Below, piece after piece: positions 1 to 11,461 of a DNA stretch of 64,000 bases. Position numbers and translations under genes: made by a program. The notes under the pieces are model-generated. The model had not been told where the DNA came from. It did not search any database and saw nothing but the letters and a program-made list of their open reading frames with translations. This DNA is from Nyssa sinensis. Taxonomy: Eukaryota > Streptophyta > Magnoliopsida > Cornales > Nyssaceae. How positions within the stretch are numbered: the stretch's first letter is position 1; each line of letters starts with the position of its first letter. The DNA is taken from positions 8,820,506-8,884,505 of the forward strand of contig CM018052.1 in the NCBI GenBank assembly GCA_008638375.1, in the 5' to 3' direction.

Positions 1-2145
1 AACTGTCTCATTTCTTATACCCATCATCATATTCAATTTTTCATCATCTGTTACATTTCTCCCCCTAGTCGTTATTCAACTTTTTCAATTCGTTCTTTCA
101 AGAACTTATTCAACCGTAGAGGGAGTCCCTTGTATATTCTGTGACTTTATATCATATTTCAGGATTATTCATACCAATTAGTCGTCTCATCATTTTATTG
201 TTACATTTGATATTCAAAGTTTATTATGACGATATCAAGTTTTTCTATCATGGCAATTCCCTACTTCCTTAGTTTCATAGATATAGTTATTCTTACTTTC
301 TACCCCAATCTTAATTATTCTAGTAACCCAAGGAATTAGGTATCACTTTAGCACAGTCATTGTCCTCACTAGTTTTTCTAGGCATTATGCTAAAATTTTT
401 CGTCGCTTTAATTGTCAGATTGCGTTAACCCTCGAAATTCATTCGGAGTCATCAATCATTTATCTTTTTGAACAGATTCAGCTAACTTAATAAAGTACCA
501 CCCATAATTGGGTCATTTTTTCATCTAGGTCAGCAAGATCCATTGAGTTTTCCCAATGATCATTTATCACGTATCAATCTCCTTTTAGGACCATCACGTT
601 TCATAAATGTTCATTTGTTGTTCTCATTTAATCAGTATTTGTCCCCCAATGATCCACTTGTCTTTACCCTATATGACTCACTCAAGAATCCTCATCTTTC
701 TGATATGTCATCAATCTATCTGTAGTCTCAAACTCTTCACGTTACTATTCATTAAGTCTTTCTCAGATCATCTCTCATATAGATTTGTTGTTAAGTCCAC
801 CGACTTTTCAAGATGTCACAATCCTAACTTTATGTCACCTTATATCTTCCAAAAGAGCATTAACCATTGCCCTTGTTCCAATGCCCAATTCATTGATCAA
901 TTCACAGTTTAATGCCTTAAGAGTCATCAGCCTCGACACTGGTACGATTCTTCACAAGAATCCTTAAACTTTGCCCTCAAGCATACCATTTTCTCCTAAA
1001 AGTCACTATTCATTTGATTGTCTCAATCGTCCAAGAAACACAAAGTCAGTCATAGCATAGTCTTTCCCAAAGATTATTAGCTTTAGTATTTAAACAAGTA
1101 ATCGTCCTCCAAAAGTCACCGATCATTTAATCACCGGACTTTTAGTTCCTTTAAAGATATCTAATCGGTTGATAACCCTATACTTATGATCTGTACCTCA
1201 TATGCTCTATGTATATCTTTCATGAATAATGATTTTCTCGTAGTACCTCAAAAATCATATATCATCTAAATTTCATGGTTCTCTAAATGGTTAGCTACCA
1301 GTTCAGTCTTTACAATTATTTAAATCACATTGATCTCAACAGTTACTCAAGATCGTTTGTCATTTACTTCATTTAACTTGATGGGGTATTTACTACAATC
1401 AGATCACACCTTATCTTAGCTTACAAGATTCATAGACTTCTTCCTTCTATTCATTCACCATGTGTCAGCCTCTTTTCAAAATCATCACATTCCATAAGGT
1501 TAATTCTAACAATCTCGCTTAATTAGTAATTCTCTTCAAGACTCTATTCATCTCTACTTCAGCAGGGTCTACTTATGACTTACTCAAAAATTTCCATATT
1601 TTTGGTACACCATTAAGTTATTTAGAGTATCAACTCCTCTTGTAATTATCCATTAAGTTTCCTTCAAACTATCTCTCATTCAAGCCTCGGTTATGCATCT
1701 ATAACATTTATCGTAATCTCCTCTAGTATTTTCAGTGTCATTCCTCGAGAATCCTCATCGTTTATCTTTTAAACATATTTCTATTTCCTTAAGAGTCACT
1801 AATTACTTAATCCTCTTAATTGTTCAAGAATCACTGATTTTCATCATAACATATAGTATCTTCCCACAATATATAGTATTCATCAATGATAAACCCCTCG
1901 ATGGTATTGAAACAGTTAACATGTAGCCTAGAGGTTCTGTTTCTAAGTTCAACTTAGCAGTAAATGTGAAAACTATAAATCAATTTGACAATGTATACAA
2001 AAAATAACAGTAAGTGTTCACATAATAGTCTATCTTAATAATGTCAGTGGTATCTATCGACTGACTCTTAGACTTAATCGTTCTAGTACTCTAATCTTGT
2101 CTCCCATGACTCACTAGAACCTAAGACTCTGCTCTGATACCAAGC
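1..2145 (-). mobile_element. Non-coding internal region of a giant-LTR retrotransposon (LARD-like), partial
   Basis: This stretch adjoins the primer-binding site and giant LTR at 2131-5051, so it is the start of the internal region of a minus-strand element that continues past the left edge. I see no gag-like protein on the minus strand, and open frames there are very short. The sequence is a loose series of similar phrases on the minus strand (such as AGTGACTCTTGAGG and GAGATAGTTTGAAGG), as if built from decayed short repeats. Large retrotransposon derivatives have long LTRs and a non-coding centre, which fits. A decayed gypsy gag leader is the alternative. Confidence 0.55.
2131..2142 (-). 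other. Primer-binding site, tRNA-iMet type
   Basis: The minus strand reads TGGTATCAGAGC, complementary to the 3' end of plant initiator tRNA-Met. It lies three bases from the LTR end (…GGTCGTGACA). It fixes the orientation of the element: the LTR at 2146-5051 is the 5' LTR of a minus-strand element. Confidence 0.85.
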
Positions 2146-5051
2146 TGTCACGACCTGAAACCCACCCTATGCGGATTTCATATTGCGGGGCCGGCCCAAT
2201 GGCCGTCCCTACTTTTTTCATTCTTTTACCAATGATAACAGTAAATAATATAAACATGACATTAAAGTGCGGAAGCTTTATTACAATTATTGTTCCAAGA
2301 CTAAACTTAAACTAACAATATACTGATCATGAACCACTCTTAGGTGGTGAGTACATGGGAAAGACTTCATTCACTACTATCATGCTCCTCGATTGTCACC
2401 TAAAGCTCCTGATCTCCTACTGTGGTTCTGTAACATTCTCACCTAAAAAATTTGTAAGGGGGGGTGAGCTAATAAAGCCCAGTAAGTAAAAGCCCATCTC
2501 AAATATGGGTTATGGATTACATAGGAAAACATGAATTCAAGATAACATGATAGTCAGTCATGACAACGATTTCAGTTAGCAGTAAAATGCCACAAGGCCA
2601 ATGAACAGTAAAGCCCAATAATCACAATCAACATGAATACTGTCATAGTAAAACGGTCACAGTCAAATACAATTTATGAGTGAACAATTAATGTCAATGC
2701 ATATAAAATGTCCTCATAACTCCATATGTAACAACATCCCCATCACCATATGTCCGATCATGGATTCGACTCGTAGGTCCCCCGTCAATCGGCCCGTAGG
2801 TCCAGTCAATCAATAAAAACACCCCCATCACCATTTGTCCATTTACAGTCTCAACATGCAATGTATGAACTAACATGACATGCATACAATGATAGGAGTT
2901 AGTACAATGCATCAAATCATGAGATATCAATCAATAGGCCTCCACCAGATAGGAGAATATTAATGGCGGAAACAATAACAATAGATACATACATGAGTAC
3001 AAGTCTTAGCAGTAGTAGAAAGATCGTGGCTTGGAAAACCACGTATAAGAGATAGGAATCCACTTACCTTATCAGTGTTCTAGTATCCCGTGACTTTCTC
3101 CTTTCCTTTTGACTTGCCTATACATCAATAAACACGTTTCAGCTTCCATGTCATTTAACAAATTTATGCCTCGCTACTCCAAATTTCTCTTTTGCTAATT
3201 TATGCTTTACGGTTTCCGTTTTGAACTTAATTTACCCAGGGGAAAAATGGTCATTTACATGTCTCTGCTTTTTGGGTTCTGTTTTCACAATTTGGACCCC
3301 ACCATCGAGTCCAATAAGTTTGAAATAATAAAAATCTACTATTTATTTAACTAAATCGGAGTCCGTTTAACTCACCTTCGACATAGAGGCATTTTGGTCA
3401 TTTTGGCGTTCTACGGGTATTTTATTTTTCAGGACTCCGTCTCATGAAACGGACCTTACCATTAAATCTAGAAGGTCCAAAACAGTAAATTTTCATTATT
3501 CATTCGATTAATTTACGCGTCGGAATTTAATTCAAATTGTTTAATTTTCTTAATTATTTAATTTATTTAATTGGGTCTAATATACATATATTATTTGAAG
3601 TAAAATAAATTACATGTGGCACAGTGATTCAAGCTTTTCACCCTTTCCCCCTTGGTCACAGGTATTCTCTGCCCAAACCATTTTTCCCCATTTTTAGTTT
3701 TCCATTTCCTTTCATTTCCTGTACATGTTTAAGCCAACCATTAGATAGCTTCTCCTTTTCAACCAAACACTCTCCAAATTCAAATTTAAAAATTTACCCA
3801 TAAAGTAACAGTGTTGGGCAGCCATTTGAATGGGTGAGTCGGGTCAAACCCGACCCAGTTTGGCCTAAATAAAATCACAAAGTCCAGTCACGCGCAACAC
3901 TTTCCAGTACAGTCCGTTCATCTCTTCTGTCAACAACGAGTCGCCGGCGACGGATGTTGTTACATTTTTTAGTGGGGTTCACACCTACCAGTCATGGGCA
4001 ACTCAAATATATCCTCAGGTTTCACATTGGAGTGCCAGAACACTCCCAAAATAAGAAAACCCGTAGGCTCACCGGGCTGTGCAGTTTTCCGGCAGCCCTG
4101 TTCTCCTTTATTTTTCTCACATTTTCTCTACTGTTTCAACACAAATTAATCCCTACAATGTTCCTACAACTTATACGCATAACTCTTAAGCATTCAAATT
4201 AAATTTCATGTATCAAAATCACAAAAACAGATTTTAAATCTTTCCCTGGAATTCCTGTTTTCCTACTAGTTTCCGGTTAGGTTTTCTTAATTCAATTTGT
4301 AATACAACCAAATTTACATGCTTTAGGAGATTCTAAATTCATATTCATGCTTAAAATGAAAACGCAGAAGTTGATCTATCTCATCCTTCCAAACGTGCGC
4401 ACAATGCTCTGTCCCAATCACCCCGTTTCAGGCCTCTTCACGTCCTGAGCTCCTCCACTCAGTCCCGATCTCCTTAACTCGGTTGATCCTCCTCTTCCCG
4501 CACCACTCACGCAAGGCCAATATGTTCTCCACCTGCAGTGCCCTGATTTCCCTCACTGCGTCGCTAGCTTTGCTTCTTTTCTTTCCTCTGTTTTTTTTTT
4601 TGTTTCCTTTTGGTTCTAATGCAACGCCTACTTATAAAAAAAACTGCCCCCCACTTAATCTCTCTCTCTCTCTCCCGTGCCCTTCCAGTTTCTGCGCTTC
4701 AGCCCCCCATCCGTTTTCTTCTTTTCTTTTTCCTTCAGTTACATCAGTTACTGATATATCAACACTTTCACACCTTCACATATATTTATATATTTTTATA
4801 CCTATATATACACACACATATATATATATATCGTCCACATCCAGTTTCTCCCTTTTTTTTCCCATTTCTTATTTTATTTTTGTTTTATCTTTTATTTTAT
4901 TTTTCTTTTTATTTATTTATTTTTTTCCATTTATTTTATTTTCCTTATTTAAAATTTCACAATCGTCCAATTATTCAATGTTATAACAAAAAGTCCTAAC
5001 GGCTCAGGTTTACGTAGCTCGCTCGGTTACATTTTAGGTCGGGGTATTACA
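2146..5051 (-). repeat. Giant LTR A (5' LTR of minus-strand element)
   Basis: On the plus strand the LTR begins TGTCACGACC and ends GGGGTATTACA, so on its own strand it runs TGTAATACCCC...GGTCGTGACA. Length is 2,906 bp. It shares its terminal motifs and the inner phrase CCTATGCGGAT (reverse orientation) with the three plus-strand giant LTRs in this window. It also has the same run of simple repeats (TA, CA/GT and CT/GA tracts at about 4660-4835) and a conserved stretch near 2430-2490 resembling a 3' splice site. It interrupts a copia gag at 5052. The far end of the element, and so its target duplication, is outside the window. Confidence 0.8.
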
Positions 5052-6081
5052 GAGATGATTTCATTACCTTCCTATTTTAAGAATTTCCTTTTCTCTTATT
5101 AGGACAATCGGTCGCTATATGCCCAAAGTTATGGCAATCATAGCATTTGATAAACTTAAAGGTGGATTGTGATGAAGGTCTTTTTCTATCACCATTAGAA
5201 GAATTTTTTTGGACTTGGCCTCTTGAAGTGTTGAAATTTCTAACGGATCTTTTACTTAAACTTTGAGATCCCTTGGAGTTAGGCATTCTATTCTTGAGGT
5301 ATTTGTTAAACCTCCGAACAAAAAGAGCCATGTTCTCATCATTTATGGACTCAGTGTCTATTTCAATATCCCCTTCACTTTCTACTTGTGTTGATTTCCA
5401 GGCAAGACTTTTGGTCTTCTTTTCTTGCCTAAAGGTTAGTTCAAAGGTTTGAAGCGATCCAACTAACTCGTCAACAACTAGAGAGTCCGCGTCTTTACTC
5501 TACTCAATGGCGGTTATCTTAGGTTGAAATCTCTCGAGAAGAGATCTCAATATTTTCCTTACAATCTTAGTCCTTTCAAGTTTCTCTCCTAGGTTGAATG
5601 AAGAGTTGACAATGTCACTCAATTTAGCATAGAACTCAAAAAAGGTTTCTAATTCTTCGATTCTTAGGGTTTCAAACCTAAAATTCAACATTTTTAGTTT
5701 TAACCTCTTTACCATCGACATACCCTCATGGGTAGTCTCGAGGATGTCCCAAGCCTCCTTGGACGTCTCACAAGTCATAATGTAGTGAAACTTATCGGGA
5801 GTTACCACGTTAAAGATAGCGTTCAACCCTTTGATGTTGTAGTCGCTTATCCTTAACTCTAACTCATTCCAAGTGTTTGAAGGCTTAACTACGGAGGGAA
5901 TTTTTGTAGTTGCGGTTGTAACCGGTGGGGTCCAACCTTCTTGGAAGGCAAGCCAAACTCGTTCATCCACGGCTCTTAAAAATGTTCTCATATGAGCTTT
6001 CCAATAAGCATAATTTGAGCCGTCAAATAAAGGTGGCCATGAGATCAATCCTCCATTTCTTAACCATTCCATGCATTTCAT
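5052..6081 (-). pseudogene. Ty1/copia gag (broken, 3' part removed by LTR A)
   Basis: The minus strand from the ATG at 6081 encodes a copia gag: an N-terminal segment with the typical phrase LFDGSNYAYWKAHM (about residues 18-31), then the UBN2-type gag domain. A CCHC zinc knuckle (CYDCHNFGHIATDC) lies near 5104-5145. One in-frame TAG at about 5502 splits the frame; the parts on both sides stay in the same frame. Coding sequence stops at the giant LTR at 5051, so pol is lost. Gag packages retroelement RNA in virus-like particles. This copy cannot be functional. Confidence 0.85.
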
Positions 6082-6116
6082 AACTTAGGATATCAATCAA
6101 ATGCCTTAGAAGGAAT

Positions 6117-6128
6117 GCTCTGATACCA
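6117..6128 (-). other. Primer-binding site of the copia gag element
   Basis: The minus strand reads TGGTATCAGAGC, 36 bases upstream of the gag start and separated by a T run from an LTR-like end at about 6136. This order (LTR, PBS, gag) is the normal copia layout. Confidence 0.8.
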
Positions 6129-6135
6129 TTTTTTT

Positions 6136-7187
6136 TGCGCAAAGGGATACCACAAGGATATCACTCAAGGTCCCAAAGCATGAATTACCTAGAAGGGGGG
6201 GTTGAATTGGTAGGTCTAGAATTAAAAATTTCTTTCAAGTTAATTCTAATTCTTAGTTAATTACAAAGATGACACAATCAACAACAAATCACTCAATGTG
6301 ATTAATCCAATAGTTATGCCCTTTCACCAATGAAACCACCAAGAATCAACCAATTCACCAACCTATTCAAACTTCACCTAATTGATCAACTAGATTGATT
6401 TTATAGCAATATTCGCAATTCAAGCAAAATCAACTAAGCTATCAATTTTGATTTCAATCAATTTCCTAAATCAAGTTTTTCAATATCTCAAATTGATGCA
6501 CAATTATGAAAAACATGAAAAACTCAATTTCTAAAATTAAGTGGAAGCAATTCAATTAAACACATAGTAAATTGAAAGAGATAGAGAAAGAAAGAGATTG
6601 TAAACCGATTGATGACGAAGAAACCTACCAAGGACAACAATCATTGGAGTAAAACTTCGGAGGAAAGTGAAATACAATGAATCTACGAACGAGATAAGTA
6701 CCTCTAGCTTCATTCTCCCCGATTACGTCTTCAAATTCCTCTCGAATCCTCAAGCTTCTCATAACCAATCCTTTAAACAACTGGACTCATCCACGGTCTC
6801 GAACTCCTCCAATCAAGCTGCTCAACAGTCATGAATCCTCACGACCTCGGTGTCCACCAATCGCTCAACGCCGAATTCTCGTGCTTGAACTCCATCTATC
6901 GTTAATAGTGAGTTTGACATAAACCATGGCTCTTTATATCTGATTTGATTATGTGGTTTGATCAAATCCGATCAATAAAAATAAGATGATTATGAATGTC
7001 ATATATGAACAATCTCTCACAAGTGCGTCAAGATCTATCAAAAATTTTGCTCTCACAAATTGAGATTCTCTCACTTTATTTTTGGCTACTCTCAAATGTA
7101 TTTCACCTCTTTTTTCTTGCGAAGAGCTTGATTGATGCCCAAATGAGTAAAAATAAGATTATAAATCTGTTTTTCGCCCAGGGTTCG
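6136..7187 (-). repeat. Copia 5' LTR, part next to the PBS
   Basis: Sequence between the PBS and giant LTR B. It contains the G-rich phrase common in plant copia LTRs (CCTAGAAGGGGGGGTTG, about 6190-6206). On the minus strand there is a TATAAAGAG box near 6935-6945. The LTR resumes at 10909 after the nested giant LTR. Its outer end is not clear. Confidence 0.55.
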
Positions 7188-7854
7188 CGTAACACCCCAA
7201 ATTTAATTTTATTGTTTAATCAATGTAATGAAGTCTTTTGGGAATCTAATGCAGTGATTTAGCTATTTAAACCCTATTTTAACAATAATAAAACTTGAAT
7301 TAGCTAATCATGGAAAACACAACGAAATAAAAATTGGCACGAGGCCTTTGACATCGAAGCTGACCTAAATAGGAAACCACTAGAAAAAACCGCTTCGTAA
7401 AATGAGCAATAGAAAAGAAGTTATTAAGGAAATAGCTAAAATAGAAATCTGAGCCAACCAAACAAGGCATAAGCCCAAAATAGGGGGAAAATGCCAAAAT
7501 ATGAGGCCAAGGGAATTTGAACCCTTGACCAAGTGAGGGGAACACATGGCACCCAAAAAGTTACCAAGTGAGCTGACAACATCTTTGTGCCTAAATATAT
7601 AACAAAATTGTATATAACCTCAATTTAACCAAGGCCACCTCCCAAATTGGCCAATGGCCATTCATGCAACACCTCATTCCACATCACCCTATGCTTCAAC
7701 CCACATCATCACGTCTAAACCCCAGCCCTCATCATCACACCCCAAACCCTAAGAATGCATGCATAGGTGTACACTTATATATGTATGAGATATACATTTT
7801 TGAAACACATGAAGTGTATGCTGTGTATCTAGACATTGTGTGTGCATGAATAAT

Positions 7855-7895
<41 letters not shown>

Positions 7896-7936
7896 CCTTG
7901 TGTGTATGTGTATACAAGTGTGTGTGTGTGTGTGTG
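7855..7936. repeat. (GA)n and (GT)n microsatellites in LTR B
   Basis: About 40 bp of GA repeats followed by a GT tract. Equivalent tracts occur at the same relative place in LTRs A, C and D, just after AT-rich TATA-like sequence. They may mark the transcribed leader of the element. Confidence 0.85.
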
Positions 7937-8964
7937 CATGATCTCACATAAAGGTGCACAACGAAGGGACTAAGGAGCGCACGACTGAGCGGAATCAACA
8001 ACTGAGAAACCTCACATTGAGCCTAAGAGAAAGGGAGAGGAGTTCATTGCCCAAAAGGTATAAGGCATCAAACTGTTTTGATTTTTCATTAGAATTTTTG
8101 GTATTGTTTTAGCTTTATTGAGCCATATAAATTGCATGCATGTAATACTGTGGCATTTAGGAACTGTTCTGAATGGACTGAGAGGGTCGAGAGGCTTGAA
8201 AAGCCTTAGGCTAGGCATGGCAGCCATGGACAGACTTCCATAGTATCAGGTCTGAGATGACCTTCACAAAACGGGTTCTTGATGTTTTAAATCCAACCTA
8301 TGCCTCATGAGGGTTTCAAAACCCCTAAATCGGGACCTAGAAACAATAAGGAAAGCATAGAAAACTTGAAGTGCAGGTCTCGGGTTTAAAACCCAGCCTC
8401 TGAAATAGGCCTCTAGTCCCTGTTTTTAGAATGAGGGTTGAACCCTCTTACCATGACGATCAAAATAAGCCAAACCACGTAGGATTTGGTGATGAAATAA
8501 GGGTTTATGTAGCAATTGCAAGCCGAGAGCACCATAGGTCACCATAGTTTCTGGAGCTCAATTTGAACTCTCAAACGAATGCCAAACCGTGTCCTAGACA
8601 TCCAGAATTCCATACCACCCAAAAACAAAAAGCAGAACAACCCCAGGATGCACAAAATTGAAAAACATTGGAAATCAGAAACAAGGGCAACAGAAACATA
8701 CGCGATGAAGAAGATGCCGAGTCGACTGAGTCGACTCACCCAACCCGTTCGAGACAGACTTGTTGGCTCGGACACGTGTAGGCTTGCGGATTAGCCACCG
8801 CATTAATTAGACAACGTCGTTTTGTGTGTGTTGTGTTTTAAAATTAAAACAACCTGGCTGTTTGGTTACAAGTATTGCCCTTAGATTTAATGCCCCTGTT
8901 TGGAACGAGGATAACCTATCCTCGAATAGCTTCACTGTCTACCGTTTGGACTGAGAATGCTTTG

Positions 8965-9053
8965 AAAAAAAAAAGGGTAAACCTGCTGTTCAGCCGAATC
9001 GAACCCAGGACCAAATGGGGAGGTGACACTTAACCAACCACTATGCCACCCAT
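8965..9053 (-). other. tRNA-like pol III promoter unit (SINE head or tRNA pseudogene)
   Basis: On the minus strand an A-box-like TGGCATAGTGG (9038-9048) is followed by a B-box-like GGTTCGATTC (8996-9005), and then a run of ten T (8965-8974), which would stop RNA polymerase III. No full cloverleaf with paired acceptor arms is seen. It sits inside LTR B, so it is probably a tRNA-derived insertion rather than a working tRNA gene. Confidence 0.45.
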
Positions 9054-9079
9054 TGCACGCCCGTTGAAAACTGCACCGA

Positions 9080-9110
<31 letters not shown>

Positions 9111-10908
9111 TTATTAAATTAAATTAATTAATTTAAATTATTTAAAAATAGGTAAATATCCCGATGTCCAAATTAATTAAACAAATAGTGTATTTTGACT
9201 ATGTCGGACATTCTGGACCTAATGGTGAGGTCCATTTTGTGAAACGAGATTCCAAAAAATTAAGTTCTATAAAACATGAAATTACCATTTTGCCCTTAGG
9301 GGTACCCGAAGCCAAATAAGAAGCCGTGAAGGCCTAGATTTATTTTCTTAGACGTTCCGAACTCAACAGTGGAGTTCGTTTAACCAAATAAAATACTCTA
9401 AAGGCCGATGTAATAAATTTAGCAACCTTAAGAGTATAATTAAATAATACCGAGAGAGTTAAAATAGATCACGAACGTTAACATCAACCTTAAATAATTG
9501 AGATGAGTTAATAACAATTAAATTTATGATTTAGAGGAACCTCCAAGGGGAAGGAGAAGGAGATTTAAATTAATAGAACTGTCGAAAGTTATTTTTGAGG
9601 TAAGTAACTCCTATGCTTTAATATTGGTCATTTCCAAGCTAGTCACATTTATCTTTTTATGCTACCAAATCTGTACTCTATCACTACCTATTGAACTTGA
9701 TTTCTCCATTTTGAAGCCAATCGATTTGTGATCAACTATTCATGTCTGTACTTCGGATTTGACTTGCTTGTCTATATCTTTTGTGATCTTGATCTGCTGA
9801 TATTTGAGCATATTTATACCATTATGATCTGGTGATATATCTTGTTGATAGAAATTTTATTGATCCACACACTTATGTCTCGTTGATTGAGATTTTGGCT
9901 ATTTCACATGATTGTACATCCTGTGTGAAAATTTATTGATCATGATATTCGGTATGTACCCAGAGTTGTGCTCAGTCACAATGGCCCATCTGTTCCCAGA
10001 TGCGGGGTAGACCATTTAGGGTCTGTTGTGTCCTTCGAGACATGTTATGTCCTTCGAGACCTATAGTGAAAGAGCTCTGGCGCTATTCAATAAGCCCAAC
10101 AGAAAGAGGTGGACCTGAATATGCGTGTTCTAGGGGTATGCCGAGCCCCTTTCTATTTACGCAGCTGTTCTGCTAGAATTTGATAATGACGTTTTGCATT
10201 GTTGGATGATCATATTTTATATCATGTGAATGATCATATTATTGCAAGCATGTTACACTTTTGATTGGCTAACATTTTGCATGTGGCAGCAATTCATCAT
10301 GATAGGCTAGATCCTAAATTTGCTTGACCTTGTCATTGCCTTTTGTATCATATTATGGGATATGCCTCTATTTAGACCATTAGGTCATTATTATTGTACC
10401 TCAGTGACTGACTATATTTATACATGATAACTTTTCTTGGCTATCTGTTATCTTTTTCCTCATTATTCTTGTGAACTAACCCTGACCCATGTTAAAGCTA
10501 GGAAATTACTTACTGGGCTTTGTTATCTCACCCCTCCCTTATCTTTTTCAGGACAATAGGAAGTAGGAGGACCCTCAAACGCTCAGAAGGTTTAGACATC
10601 TACAAGCTACTAGTAGCTTTTTGGCGAGTTTTTGTATTAAATCAAATACTGGAAGGTCTTAATATCTCCCATGTCACCACAGTCCTGTCAGTTGTGTTTT
10701 TTGGAGGATCTGTACTTATAAACACTTATGTTCTTTGATATGTATTAAATGATGACCTGACTATGCTACTAGATTTACTGATAACTATAAAACGTTTTGT
10801 TAAAAACCTTACTTAGTATTTCAGATCCTTTTGATGGGGAACGGCCCACGGGCTGCAGACTTGGTCACGAACCCCTAATCGGCATAGGTTGGGTTTTGGG
10901 TCATGACA

Positions 10909-11461
10909 GTTCATTCGAACGAACCATCATTCGTTCAAACGAACACTTGCTCGTTCCAATGAACAAGGACCAAATATCAAATGAGTACAACTCTGAGGTT
11001 ACAATAACTCGTTTGATACATAAGTTCGAATGAATAAAAACGAATGAGAATGAACTTTTTTGTTGTTCGTTCGAACGAGCCAAAGCCTCGTTTGAATGAG
11101 CAACAGTGAGTTCCTCTTTATTACTTGTCTTATGAACTGAAAATTTTCCATTAGGTTTTTAAAGATGCATTTTGGAAAAATTAGTTCACCACCATAAGTT
11201 AATCATATACATGATGATAAGATAAAATCTATATGCAATGTATGCATGATGTAAGTGTGTGAGATCTGAATCAAATACAAAAGACCATTTTACCCTTCGA
11301 GAACCAAGTCGACCGGTAGTGATACAAGGTAATATCTCTTGGACGGACTTGGGGAAGAACAAGCATCAAGATACTCACCGAAGGACTTATGTATGAATCA
11401 CACACAAAACACGTTTTGTCAAACCAGATTATCCAATTATAATATCGGAACCCATGGTCCT
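10909..11461 (-). repeat. Copia LTR continued, with TTCGAA palindrome array
   Basis: This continues the copia LTR beyond giant LTR B. From 10909 to about 11100 it carries many variants of GTTCGAACGAAC, as direct and inverted copies. Each can pair with itself or its neighbours. The rest up to 11461 is AT-rich with no clear feature. The site ends in GTCCT, duplicated on the other side of LTR C. Confidence 0.5.

Larger units (their letters stand above)
7188..10908 (+). repeat. Giant LTR B (solo LTR nested in copia LTR)
   Basis: Runs from CGTAACACCCC (first base T to C) to TTGGGTCATGACA, 3,721 bp. Flanks are GTTCG on the left (7183-7187) and GTTCA on the right (10909-10913), a 5-bp target duplication with one change. 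No internal region or second LTR is seen, so it is a solo LTR. Inside are (GA)n/(GT)n tracts, a GTCGAC palindrome pair at 8719-8737, a tRNA-like unit at 8965-9053, and phrases such as GAAATTACCATTTTGCCC shared with LTRs C and D. A splice-acceptor-like TATCTTTTTCAGG lies at about 10542-10554. Minus-strand open frames here are by-products of the shared sequence. Confidence 0.8.

Noticed and set aside
4483..4999. Two overlapping open frames of 129 and 167 codons
   Set aside because: Low-complexity T/C-rich sequence (polypyrimidine and TA/CA tracts) in LTR A on the strand opposite to the element. Not a believable protein.
7300..7545. Minus-strand open frames in the giant LTRs (also 11506-11820 and 19234-19452) that look alike at protein level
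   Set aside because: They overlap because the DNA is shared between LTRs. The peptides are hydrophobic with no known domain, the frames differ in length, and they cover the tRNA-like patch. DNA homology explains them.
8965..9053. Functional tRNA gene
   Set aside because: A and B box-like motifs are present but no cloverleaf with paired acceptor stem could be drawn.
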